A stretch of 64,000 nucleotides of DNA from an uncultured Lachnospiraceae bacterium (GTDB lineage Bacteria > Bacillota > Clostridia > Lachnospirales > Lachnospiraceae). The position numbers and the translations under genes were made by a program. Below are positions 54,561-62,294 of this stretch, in pieces. Position 1 is the first letter of the stretch, and the number at the start of each line of letters is the position of its first letter. Below the pieces are notes generated by a model. That model did not search any database. It was given only the letters and a program-made list of their open reading frames with translations, and was not told the origin of the DNA. Location: positions 11,049 to 75,048 of the forward strand of contig CAKREB010000015.1 in the NCBI GenBank assembly GCA_934317005.1, written 5' to 3'.

Positions 54561-54917
54561 TTATTCCTCTACATGTTCCATACCCATGCTTAAAATATTC
54601 CGAACATGATCATCATCTAACGCATAAAAAATAATCTTTCCTTCCCTGCGGAAACGAACCAGCTTTGCATCCTTTAGTATCTTTAACTGATGACTGACAG
54701 CAGACTGACTTAAATTCAATATCTGTGCCATATCTCCTACGCACAACTCTGTTTCCAACAGTGCATGCAGAATACGGATTCTGGTAGAATCTCCAAACAC
54801 TTTAAAAAGCTCTGCCAGATCGTATAGTTCTTCTTCCTTTGGAAGACTTTCCAACACTTTTTTCACATCATCCGCATGTACTGCCAAAAATTCATTTTCC
54901 ACATCCTTTTCAGCCAT
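54561..54917 (-). CDS. ArsR/SmtB-family metal-responsive repressor (CadC-like)
   Basis: 118 aa winged helix. The alpha-3 site resembles CadC (LETELCVGDMAQIL) and the recognition helix is NLSQSAVSHQLKIL. The C-terminal helix has an alpha-5-type pattern (DDDHVRNILSMGMEHVEE, Asp-X-His and His), as in zinc-sensing SmtB/CzrA. Both sites may be present. Likely releases the promoter on Zn, Cd or Pb binding. AGGAGGTG precedes the ATG. First gene of the efflux operon. Confidence 0.93.
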   Translation of the reverse strand: MAEKDVENEFLAVHADDVKKVLESLPKEEELYDLAELFKVFGDSTRIRILHALLETELCVGDMAQILNLSQSAVSHQLKILKDAKLVRFRREGKIIFYALDDDHVRNILSMGMEHVEE

Positions 54918-54942
54918 TTGTTCACCTCCTCATTTTATCATT

Positions 54943-54956
54943 TGAGCACTCGTTCA
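54943..54956. promoter_or_regulatory. Candidate ArsR-family operator
   Basis: Imperfect palindrome TGAGCACTCGTTCA just downstream of the -10 box; similar to SmtB/CzrA-type sites (TGAAC...TTCA). Confidence 0.6.
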
Positions 54957-54970
54957 TTTGTACATATTTA

Positions 54971-54999
54971 ATTATATTCATATGTTTTTGGATTGTCAA
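54971..54999 (-). promoter_or_regulatory. Promoter of the metal efflux operon
   Basis: Full consensus on the minus strand: TTGACA (54994-54999), 17-bp spacer, TATAAT (54971-54976). Such a strong promoter fits tight repression by the ArsR-type protein. Confidence 0.92.
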
Positions 55000-55024
55000 C
55001 TGTTTTTCCGCAAAAAAGCAAAAA

Positions 55025-55118
55025 AGAGAATACCAGCTTATTCTCTCTATATACCATTACCATAGCAGCAATTTCCTATTACGCAAAAAAAGCGAGAGAA
55101 ACTTTCGCTCTCTCGCTT
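55025..55118 (-). repeat. Modular palindromic repeat after map (terminators)
   Basis: Read on the minus strand: terminator stem AAGCGAGAGA / TCTCTCGCTT with T7 (55090-55118), linker TAATAGGAAATTGCTGCTAT (55058-55080), then hairpin AGAGAATA / TATTCTCT with T6 (55025-55046). Related to 45643-45761 in the linker (GGAAATTGCT) and hairpin order. The last hairpin ends about 25 bp before the -35 of the metal operon and insulates it. Confidence 0.82.
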
Positions 55119-55151
55119 TCAATCTATATAGCACCATATTTATCTGTAATC

Positions 55152-56024
55152 TTAATAGGATATGATCTCATACCCGTCTTCCGTGATCAAAACCTGAATC
55201 TCCCACTGCGCAGATGGTTTTTCATCCATTGTATATATAGTCCAGCCATTGTTATCATCTTCGTAAATATCACTGCCTCCCATATTGATCATTGGCTCGA
55301 TCGTAAACATCATGCCGGGTACCATCAACATCTCTGTACCCTTCTTCGAAACATAGCTGACCCACGGTTCCTCATGAAACTCTAAGCCAACTCCGTGACC
55401 ACCAATCTCCCGTACAACAGAGTAACCGTTTTTTCTTACAAAGTCATGGATTGCCTGCCCCATATCACCTAAAAAGCCCCACGGCTTCACCTGCTCTAAA
55501 CCAACCTCAAGGCTCTGCTTTGCCACTTCGACCAACCGCTTCTTTTCTTCTGAAACCTGACCAATGCAAAACATTCTGGATGAATCCGAAAAATAACCAT
55601 TGTAAATAGTAGAAGCATCTACATTAATGATATCACCTTCCTGCAATACAACATCCTCAGAAGGGATTCCATGACACACCTCGTCATTGACAGATGTACA
55701 CACACTTTTAGGAAATCCCTCATAATTTAGCGGTGCAGGTATCGCATGATGCTTTGTCGTAATATCATACACCCAGCGGTCAATCTCTGCAGTTGTGATT
55801 CCTGCCTTAATATGCTCTGCGACATAGTCTAATACTTCTATGTTAATCTTAGCACTTTCTTTGATCGCCTCAATCTGAGAAGGGGTCTTAATCATATGAT
55901 GCGATGGCACAACCGCCCCCATCCTTTTAAAACCCTCTATCTTTGCATCAAAATTTGCATGACAGAATTTGTATTTCTTCCCACTGCCACACCAGCATGC
56001 ATCATTTCTTCCCAGCTTTTCCAT
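55152..56024 (-). CDS. map: Methionine aminopeptidase with SEC-C zinc motif
   Basis: 290 aa. N-terminal SEC-C motif (GRNDACWCGSGKKYKFCH) that can bind zinc and perhaps the ribosome, then a type I methionine aminopeptidase: HGIPSEDVV, DASTIYNGYFSDSSRMF (metal Asp residues), REIGGHGVGLEFHEEPWV and MMFTIEPMINMG (His and Glu ligands). Removes N-terminal Met. The ATG at 56024 has GAGGAGAG upstream; the earlier in-frame Met lacks one. Confidence 0.95.
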   Translation of the reverse strand: MEKLGRNDACWCGSGKKYKFCHANFDAKIEGFKRMGAVVPSHHMIKTPSQIEAIKESAKINIEVLDYVAEHIKAGITTAEIDRWVYDITTKHHAIPAPLNYEGFPKSVCTSVNDEVCHGIPSEDVVLQEGDIINVDASTIYNGYFSDSSRMFCIGQVSEEKKRLVEVAKQSLEVGLEQVKPWGFLGDMGQAIHDFVRKNGYSVVREIGGHGVGLEFHEEPWVSYVSKKGTEMLMVPGMMFTIEPMINMGGSDIYEDDNNGWTIYTMDEKPSAQWEIQVLITEDGYEIISY

Positions 56025-56154
56025 TGCTAATCTCTCCTCGCTTATCATTTTATTCAGACACAGCATACCACCAATTTCTCAATTAATCCAGTACTATTCT
56101 GATATTTACTTTCTCATGATAGCTTTTTATCAATAGAAGCTTCCTTAGCATATT

Positions 56155-57138
56155 CTATGCCGAAGTCTTTAATAACTCCTGATATTCACAAAGTTTTTTC
56201 TTAGCTTCTGCATTCAGATGCTTTGGTACCTGAATTCCTACCACAACATACTGATCTCCATGCACATTCTTATTTTTCTTTGAAACAACACCCTTTCCTT
56301 TCAAGCGGATCTTTGTACCGGACTGGGTTCCTTCACGAATCTTACAATCTACATCACCATACAGCGTATGAACACGTACACTGCCACCTAATGCTGCTGT
56401 TGTATACGGTACATTTACCTTTGTATAGATATCCATGCCCCTGCGCTCATATCCTGCCTTACTTCCTACTTTTACCTTTAAGAACAAATCACCATTTTCT
56501 CCGCCGCCGACTCCAGGCTGACCTTTTCCTTTCAGACGGATACTGTTTCCCTCGTCAATTCCTGCCGGAATATGAACTTCCAATGACTGCCTTCCCATTT
56601 GCGCATTGTGCAGTGTGATAACTTTGTCACAGCCAAATACTGCTTCATCAAATGTCACGTCGATATCCGTTTCAATATCCTGTCCTTTCATATGGTAAGG
56701 ATATCCTTTCGCATCACCATAATCTTTATAAAAGTCATCCGAAAAACCGCTGCTATGAAAACCTCTATGTCCACTACCCTGTTTCTTACCGCCAAACAGA
56801 TCTCCAAAAATATCACCAAAGATATCTTCAGCAGCTCCATCGGTAAAATGAAATTCCGTATGTGCCCCATAAGGATTCTGCTGTGCTGTTCTCTCTGTCG
56901 AAAAGCCTTCCTCAAAGGCAGCATGACCAAACTGATCATATAACTTCTTTTTCTCCGAATCACTTAAAACATTATATGCTTCTGTGATCTCTTTAAATTT
57001 CTGTTCCGCCTGTGCGTCACCGGGATTCATATCCGGATGGTACTTTTTTGCCATTTTTCGATATGCTCTTTTAATTGTATTTTCATCTGCATTTCTATCG
57101 ATTCCAAGTGTTTTATAGTAATCTTGTTTTCCAGTCAT
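56155..57138 (-). CDS. DnaJ-like co-chaperone without zinc domain
   Basis: 327 aa. J domain with HPD at residues 34-36 (KKYHPDMNPG), a Gly/Phe-rich region (DIFGDIFGDLFGG), then two beta-sandwich substrate-binding domains and C-terminal region, but no CxxCxGxG zinc fingers, so the type is CbpA/DnaJ II. Stimulates DnaK ATPase. Controlled by a CIRCE element, so under HrcA heat-shock repression; no grpE, dnaK or hrcA gene in the window. Confidence 0.94.
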   Translation of the reverse strand: MTGKQDYYKTLGIDRNADENTIKRAYRKMAKKYHPDMNPGDAQAEQKFKEITEAYNVLSDSEKKKLYDQFGHAAFEEGFSTERTAQQNPYGAHTEFHFTDGAAEDIFGDIFGDLFGGKKQGSGHRGFHSSGFSDDFYKDYGDAKGYPYHMKGQDIETDIDVTFDEAVFGCDKVITLHNAQMGRQSLEVHIPAGIDEGNSIRLKGKGQPGVGGGENGDLFLKVKVGSKAGYERRGMDIYTKVNVPYTTAALGGSVRVHTLYGDVDCKIREGTQSGTKIRLKGKGVVSKKNKNVHGDQYVVVGIQVPKHLNAEAKKKLCEYQELLKTSA

Positions 57139-57269
57139 GATACCACCTCCAAAAAGGACAAAAACACACCAGATACCCTACACGCTTTAGCCTTCAATCG
57201 TAATAAACTGCTTTTCCTCCTTCCAATATATCAGCAACTTTTATTTGCCTTTTCTTAACTTCTGAGTAT

Positions 57270-57298
57270 GTTATATCACTTTTATCAGCACTCGTCAA
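57270..57298 (-). promoter_or_regulatory. Promoter of DnaJ-like gene
   Basis: Minus-strand TTGACG (57293-57298), 17-bp spacer, TATAAC (57270-57275), overlapped by the CIRCE arms. Confidence 0.85.
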
Positions 57299-57319
57299 TA
57301 TCGAGTGCTGATAAAAGTG
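57277..57319. promoter_or_regulatory. CIRCE element (HrcA operator), extended
   Basis: TCAGCACTC-N9-GAGTGCTGA at 57285-57311, one base per arm from the consensus TTAGCACTC-N9-GAGTGCTAA. Pairing continues outward, so each arm is 17 bp. It covers the -35 box and spacer of the promoter. Confidence 0.93.
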
Positions 57320-57372
57320 TGATCTTTTTGTGAACTTTCGAAACATTTTTACTGTCCTCTCCTATAAAACTC

Positions 57373-57401
57373 TTGAAAAAGACACCTACACACGTTATAT
57401 T
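57373..57401 (+). promoter_or_regulatory. Promoter of glycine riboswitch / symporter gene
   Basis: TTGAAA (57373-57378), 17-bp spacer, TATATT (57396-57401). Confidence 0.78.
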
Positions 57402-57404
57402 ATT

Positions 57405-57780
57405 AAGTGGTGATTTTCGAGATGAAGTTTGCAGGAAAGTGACAAATGTCTACCGAAGGAGTAAAACTCTCAGGTGCCGGTATCAAGCTCCGGTGCAACT
57501 GTAAATGGATCGACTCTCTGGAGAAACCTGGATATACCAGGGGCCGAAGGTGCAACATACGGAAACGTATGAATCTCTCAGGTAAAAGGACGGAGATATT
57601 ACCGATTTCTAATGACAAGAAATCAATACAAATGAAACTGCCATGATACAAAAGAAATTCTTACATGATATCCATCATGCATCTAATCTATATCTTGAAA
57701 TCCCAAAACAAAGGACAGAACAAAGTTACTTAGATTTCCGATTTTTGTAAGCTGACAATCGGCTTTCTTTGTGTTTTGTA
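57405..57780 (+). promoter_or_regulatory. Tandem glycine riboswitch
   Basis: Two glycine aptamers in tandem. The first holds CCGAAGGAG and ACTCTCAGGT (57455-57480); the second holds GGGGCCGAAGGTGCAAC and ATCTCTCAGGTAAAAGGACG (57540-57592), matching the conserved core of the class. The expression platform has a hairpin CCGATT / AATCGG (57738-57762) followed by U-rich CTTTCTTTGTGTTTTG, so transcriptional control of the downstream symporter is likely. Confidence 0.92.
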
Positions 57781-57820
57781 ATGCCTAATATTATTATAAG
57801 TAGAGAGGCAGGAAAAAATT

Positions 57821-59245
57821 ATGTGGGATTCACTAAATCAATTTCTTGTAAAATTGGACGATTTTGTCTGGGGTGTTCCTCTGATGGTATTAATCTTATC
57901 CGGTGGTATTTTACTTACCATCCGCTTAGGTATCTTACAGGTCAGAAGACTCCCATTAGCGTTAAAATGGATGGTGAAAAATGAAGAAGAAGCCGAGGGA
58001 GAGATTTCAAGCTTTGCCGCACTCTGTACTGCTCTGAGTGCTACTATCGGTACCGGAAACATCGTCGGTGTTGCAACTGCGGTATGTGCCGGTGGTCCCG
58101 GTGCACTCTTCTGGATGATCGTAGCAGCCTTCTTTGGTATGGCAACGAAATATTCCGAAGGCTTACTTGCCGTAAAATACCGTGTTGTAAGCGAAGACGG
58201 TCACAGTCTTGGCGGCCCTTTCTATTATATTGAGCAAGGTATGGGAAAGAATTGGAAATGGCTTGCAAAGCTGTTTGCTTTCTTCGGTGTCTGTGTTGGT
58301 TTATTTGGTATCGGAACCTTTAGTCAGGTAAATGGTATTTCCAGTGCTGTCAACGGCATCTTTGATCCAAACAACAGTCACTGTGTTAAGATCTTACCAT
58401 TTCTCAAAGAATATTCCTGGTCTGTCGTGATCGCATCTTTGATTCTGGCATTTTGTGTTGCTGCTGTACTCATCGGTGGTGTAAAGCGTATTGCAAACGT
58501 CAGCCAGGTCATTGTACCATTTATGGCCATCATCTACTTTGTTGCCGTTGGAATTTTAATCATCTGCAATATCACAGAGGTTCCACATGCATTTAAGATC
58601 ATTGTAGAAGCTGCCTTTAGTCCAAAAGCTATTACCGGTGGTGCTGTCGGCAGTATGCTGGTTGCTATGCAAAAGGGTGTTGCACGAGGTATCTTTTCCA
58701 ATGAGGCCGGTTTAGGAAGTGCTCCGATTGCCGCAGCGGCAGCTCAGACAAAGGAGCCGGTTCGTCAGGGCTTAGTCAGCATGACAGGAACTTTTATCGA
58801 TACAATCGTAATCTGTACTTTAACCGGTCTTTCCATCGTATTGACCGGTGCATGGAAGGTAGATGCTTTAGAAGGTGTTGAGGTTACAACTTATGCTTTC
58901 CAGAAGGGACTTCCATTTCCGGCAGAAATATCTTCTTTAATCCTGATGCTCTGCCTGATCTTCTTTGCATTTACGACAATTTTAGGATGGGACTATTACA
59001 GCGAACGCTGTCTGGAATACTTAAGCGGAGGCAATATCAAGCATGTAAAGATTTTCCGCTGGGTATATATTCTTGCTGTATTTATCGGACCTTATATGAC
59101 AGTAAAGGCAGTCTGGACAATCGCAGATATTTTTAACGGTTTAATGGCTCTGCCAAATATGATTGCCCTGTTTGCCTTAAGTGGTGTTGTTGTAAAAGAA
59201 ACAAAACAGTTCTTTGAAAAACATAAGCACGAAAAGCTAAAATAG
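57821..59245 (+). CDS. Sodium:alanine/glycine symporter (AGCS family)
   Basis: 474 aa with about eleven transmembrane helices. AGCS signatures: GEISSFAALCTALSATIGTGNI (sodium and substrate site region), GGPGALFWM, and GIFSNEAGLGSAPIAAAAA. Imports alanine or glycine with Na+. The glycine riboswitch directly upstream supports glycine as substrate. AGGCAGGAAA precedes the ATG. A modular palindromic terminator follows. Confidence 0.96.
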   Translation: MWDSLNQFLVKLDDFVWGVPLMVLILSGGILLTIRLGILQVRRLPLALKWMVKNEEEAEGEISSFAALCTALSATIGTGNIVGVATAVCAGGPGALFWMIVAAFFGMATKYSEGLLAVKYRVVSEDGHSLGGPFYYIEQGMGKNWKWLAKLFAFFGVCVGLFGIGTFSQVNGISSAVNGIFDPNNSHCVKILPFLKEYSWSVVIASLILAFCVAAVLIGGVKRIANVSQVIVPFMAIIYFVAVGILIICNITEVPHAFKIIVEAAFSPKAITGGAVGSMLVAMQKGVARGIFSNEAGLGSAPIAAAAAQTKEPVRQGLVSMTGTFIDTIVICTLTGLSIVLTGAWKVDALEGVEVTTYAFQKGLPFPAEISSLILMLCLIFFAFTTILGWDYYSERCLEYLSGGNIKHVKIFRWVYILAVFIGPYMTVKAVWTIADIFNGLMALPNMIALFALSGVVVKETKQFFEKHKHEKLK

Positions 59246-59353
59246 ATGTCCTGATGATCAAAACGCACATACGATTTCTAAAAATCGTGCGTGCCAAATA
59301 TATTTTGTATGGGAACAAATATCATATTGGTTAAAAGAGATTTTTAAAAACAG

Positions 59354-59421
59354 AAAGAGAGAATGCCAATGCATTCTCTCTTTGTAAGTGGCAGAAAATT
59401 GCTCATACAGTAGCAGTGTAC
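59354..59421 (+). repeat. Modular palindromic repeat after symporter gene (terminator)
   Basis: Perfect 13-bp stem AAAGAGAGAATGC / GCATTCTCTCTTT (59354-59383), then a linker with AGAAAATTGCTCATACAGTA. This is the plus-strand member of the family seen on the minus strand at 21.7, 45.7 and 55.1 kb; the hairpin-linker orientation matches the direction of the gene it ends. Confidence 0.82.
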
Positions 59422-59445
59422 AGAAAACTGCGCTCATGCTTTCTT

Positions 59446-60000
59446 TTACTTTTCCAACTGATCGATGTATGCTGAAACCATTGCTACCACACCATCTATG
59501 CCTACTTTGGAAACATCCAGACACAGATCATAATTGCCTGCATAGCCCCATTCCTCACCGGTATAGAACTTATGATATTTTCTTCGTCTGTCATCTGTTG
59601 TCCACACAAGCTCCTGCGCTTTTTTCTCTGTAACCTGATGCTTCTGTGCAATATAATCCGTCCGCGTTTTCTTATCGCCACAGAGAAAAACTCTGACAGC
59701 GTCTTTCCTGTCTTTATACACATAGTTTGATGCTCTGCCCACCACTACACACTGGCAGTCACCAAGCATCTCTCCTAACGCCTTCTTCGGCGTGCTATGG
59801 GTATTATCAGCAAGCGAGCTTAACATCTGATCTGCTGCCCGCTCCCCAAAGAAGAAAGGATATGTGTCATAAATCCCCTTTTCCTTTGCCAATTCAATCA
59901 GCTTCTTTTTGTTATAGCATGGAATGCCATACTTTTCTGACAATGCTTTTCCTATCTCATCACCGTTGCAGCCACATTCTCTTCCTATCGTTATAATCAT
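59446..60000 (-). CDS. Cytidylate-kinase-like nucleotide-binding protein
   Basis: 184 aa. N-terminal IITIGRECGCNGDEIGKAL, a P-loop variant of the cytidylate kinase-like (AAA_26) family in which GREYGSGG is usual; here Cys and Asn replace Ser and Gly. It then has CVVVGRASNYV and TDDRRRKYHKFYTGEEWG. Likely a nucleotide kinase of unknown substrate; these genes are numerous in Lachnospiraceae. The ATG at 60000 follows GGGGGAAGG; the longer frame is not supported. Confidence 0.87.
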   Translation of the reverse strand: MIITIGRECGCNGDEIGKALSEKYGIPCYNKKKLIELAKEKGIYDTYPFFFGERAADQMLSSLADNTHSTPKKALGEMLGDCQCVVVGRASNYVYKDRKDAVRVFLCGDKKTRTDYIAQKHQVTEKKAQELVWTTDDRRRKYHKFYTGEEWGYAGNYDLCLDVSKVGIDGVVAMVSAYIDQLEK

Positions 60001-60125
60001 AAAGCCTTCCCCCTTCATCCTTTGTATCATTCGCTTCTTGCATCCCATTATACTCTGCCCGTTTAAGATGTCAATGCGCTGCGAAGGATTTCGTTTCCAC
60101 CTGTTCTTCCATGAGCATGTTTCAT

Positions 60126-60764
60126 CTATCCATCATATTCTGTTCTCATCCCGTATTTTTTTAAATCCACCCGGTTATCGACAACCTCGATGCCATCTTC
60201 ACGCAGTCTTTCTGCCTGCGCAGCCTGCCCGCCAAACGCAAAGGAACCAGAGCATTCTCCCTTCGCATTAACCACACGATAACATGGAATGCCTTCCGGA
60301 TCCGGATTCTTATGCAAGGCATTTCCCACGGCACGGCACATTCTCGGATTACCAGCCATCTGCGCTACCTGACGATATGTTGCCACCTTTCCTTTGGGAA
60401 TTTTTTTGACAGCTTCATAGATTCTCTTTGTCGGACTGTCTGTAAGCAGCTCATAGCTTTCCAGTATCATCCGCCTGATATCCTTTTCCGGTATACTGCC
60501 ATCCAAAATGATCGTGTTCCAATGCTCTTTGTTCTGATGCCATCCGGGCACGACAGATGTATACGCCTCCCGCCAAAAATCTCTCCACTCTGGATCTGCC
60601 TTAACATTCAGATGTATCCTTCCATCCTTTTCATAAGTCCACAAAAAAGCCTTTTTACTGCCCTTTATCCGTACTAACTGCCAGTTTTGGTCGTGAAACG
60701 GTGCATCCTTATACGTGCCTGCAAATGATAACGCATATTGCAATGCTTCTTCTCTTGTTGTCAT
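60126..60764 (-). CDS. MmcQ/YjbR - O6-alkylguanine transferase fusion
   Basis: 212 aa. Residues about 1-110 are a MmcQ/YjbR (CyaY-like fold) domain (DQNWQLVRIKGSKKAFLWTY, HLNVKADPEWRDFWRE, HWNTIILDGSIPE). Residues about 113-205 are the DNA-binding and active-site domain of methylated-DNA:protein-cysteine methyltransferase (GKVATYRQVAQMAG, NPRMCRAVGNALHKNP). The active site is IPCYRVV: the acceptor Cys is kept but the usual His of PCHRV is Tyr. Probable role in DNA alkylation repair or sensing; activity is uncertain. Confidence 0.9.
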   Translation of the reverse strand: MTTREEALQYALSFAGTYKDAPFHDQNWQLVRIKGSKKAFLWTYEKDGRIHLNVKADPEWRDFWREAYTSVVPGWHQNKEHWNTIILDGSIPEKDIRRMILESYELLTDSPTKRIYEAVKKIPKGKVATYRQVAQMAGNPRMCRAVGNALHKNPDPEGIPCYRVVNAKGECSGSFAFGGQAAQAERLREDGIEVVDNRVDLKKYGMRTEYDG

Positions 60765-60850
60765 CTTTCCTATCCTCTGTCTGCTCTCTTACGGCAATAA
60801 GCTTCTATCTCCATACATCCTGCGACAAAATCCCCCTCACATGCCAAGTA

Positions 60851-61306
60851 TTAATATAGTTCATGACGTTCCTTCTGATAATCTTCAAAGAGAACCTGAC
60901 ATTTTGCCCGATTACATTCCTCTCCAAAGTCATCCCCTGTCTTTTCCCAGTTTTTGTAAAAAATCTCATCCCGAAATCCAATCTTATCTGTATCCTCTAT
61001 GGTACAGCCATAATATACCTGCTTAATATTTGCCCACAGTATTGCGCCCTTACACATAGGGCACGGTGCTGCGGTAGTATATAACTCACAGCCTATCAGA
61101 TCATGCGTACCCAGATTTTTGCAGGCATCATGTATCGCCATAATCTCTCCATGACAGGTAGGATCTTTCTGCGCCAGCACCTGATTATGTCCTCTTCCAA
61201 CAATCTTACCATCCTTTACGATAACAGCACCAAACGGGCCGCCCTGCTTATTTCGTATTCCGATGTAGGCCTCTGATACAGCCTCTTCCATATATTGCTC
61301 CTTCAT
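60851..61306 (-). CDS. guaD: Guanine deaminase / nucleoside deaminase
   Basis: 151 aa, cytidine-deaminase fold. Zinc motif HGEIMAI and PCPMCKGAI; GPFGAVIVKDG substrate region; C-terminal CTIEDTDKIGFRDEIFYKNW matches bacterial guanine deaminases (GuaD) rather than TadA. Converts guanine to xanthine. Two adjacent ATGs; the second (61306) has AGGAGG at the better spacing. Confidence 0.87.
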   Translation of the reverse strand: MKEQYMEEAVSEAYIGIRNKQGGPFGAVIVKDGKIVGRGHNQVLAQKDPTCHGEIMAIHDACKNLGTHDLIGCELYTTAAPCPMCKGAILWANIKQVYYGCTIEDTDKIGFRDEIFYKNWEKTGDDFGEECNRAKCQVLFEDYQKERHELY

Positions 61307-61351
61307 CATGTTCCTCCTACTCGTATTTATATTTTGACATTTATAAATAAT

Positions 61352-62056
61352 CTAACGTTTGACCGGCAATAGTATATGGGCAGTCACTCCACCGGTTTCA
61401 TTTTCCGTATACTGCAATCCATATTCACTGCCACAAAGCCATTTGATGCGTTTTTGTACATTTAAAATACCAATGCTGTTTCCTTCTAACTTTGCTTCTT
61501 TCTTATCATAATAAAGAAGCATTTCATCCACCATTTCCTTTTTCTGCAAATCCACTGCCCGTATCTTTGATTGCAATCTCTAATCCATTTTTCCCTGATT
61601 AACACAAATAGCGATACTTCCCTGATAGCTTTTATTCTTCAGACCATGCTGCAAGCTATTTTCCACCAGGGGCTGCAAAATAAAATTAGGCACCAGTACA
61701 TCACCCAGATCAGGATCTATATCATATTCACATTTGAGATTCGGATAGCGGTAACACATCAGTTCCATATATGCCTCAAGCATCTCTAACTCATCGTCCA
61801 ATGTCACCATCGATGCCTCTTCCTTAACACTTAGCCGATAAAATTCAGATAACCGCATCAACAGATTTGCTACCTTTTTATCTCCATAGATTTCAACCTG
61901 AATACGAATGGAATCCAATGTATTATATAAAAAATGTGAAGTCATTCCCATGCCACTGATCAGCCATGTCGGATGCAGCCCCTGTAAAACGGAAACTAAC
62001 AGTTCGACTAACAAAGCAGCTCCGATGACAGATATCCGTATCATACGGATAGACAC
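61352..62056 (-). pseudogene. Degraded sensor histidine kinase (YesM/LytS type)
   Basis: Two same-frame pieces, split by an in-frame TAG at 61580-61582. The upstream piece has the phospho-acceptor helix (HFLYNTLDSI) and the ATPase N box (ILQPLVENSLQHGLKNK); the downstream piece has the G2 end of the ATPase (GILNVQKRIKWLCG ... GGVTAHILLPVK). Between two A5 runs (plus-strand T5 at 61588-61592 and 61539-61543) the neighbouring frame encodes NGLEIAIKDTGSGF, the missing G1 box. One base lost in the first run and one gained in the second explain the break. The sensor part is also missing: only one hydrophobic segment precedes the kinase core. Confidence 0.85.
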
Positions 62057-62157
62057 TCCTTTCTCTTTATCTTTTTATTATACTCCGTTTTTGCTGCATA
62101 TCATAGATAAAATTTCTATCATGATGTGTCAATTTTATAGTTTTCTGTTACGTTAGC

Positions 62158-62187
62158 TTGCGAAACATAAAATGCCTGTGCTACAAT
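62158..62187 (+). promoter_or_regulatory. Promoter of COG0523 GTPase gene
   Basis: TTGCGA (62158-62163), 18-bp spacer, TACAAT (62182-62187), with about 105 nt of leader. No zinc-regulator (Zur) box was recognised. Confidence 0.6.
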
Positions 62188-62294
62188 ACTGCCGTAGTCA
62201 AAGTAACTATATGATAAGAATAGGGTGTCAACTGGCACTTTCTTTATATAACTGATTTATGAAGCATTGAAATATCGATGACAAGGAGGCAATT

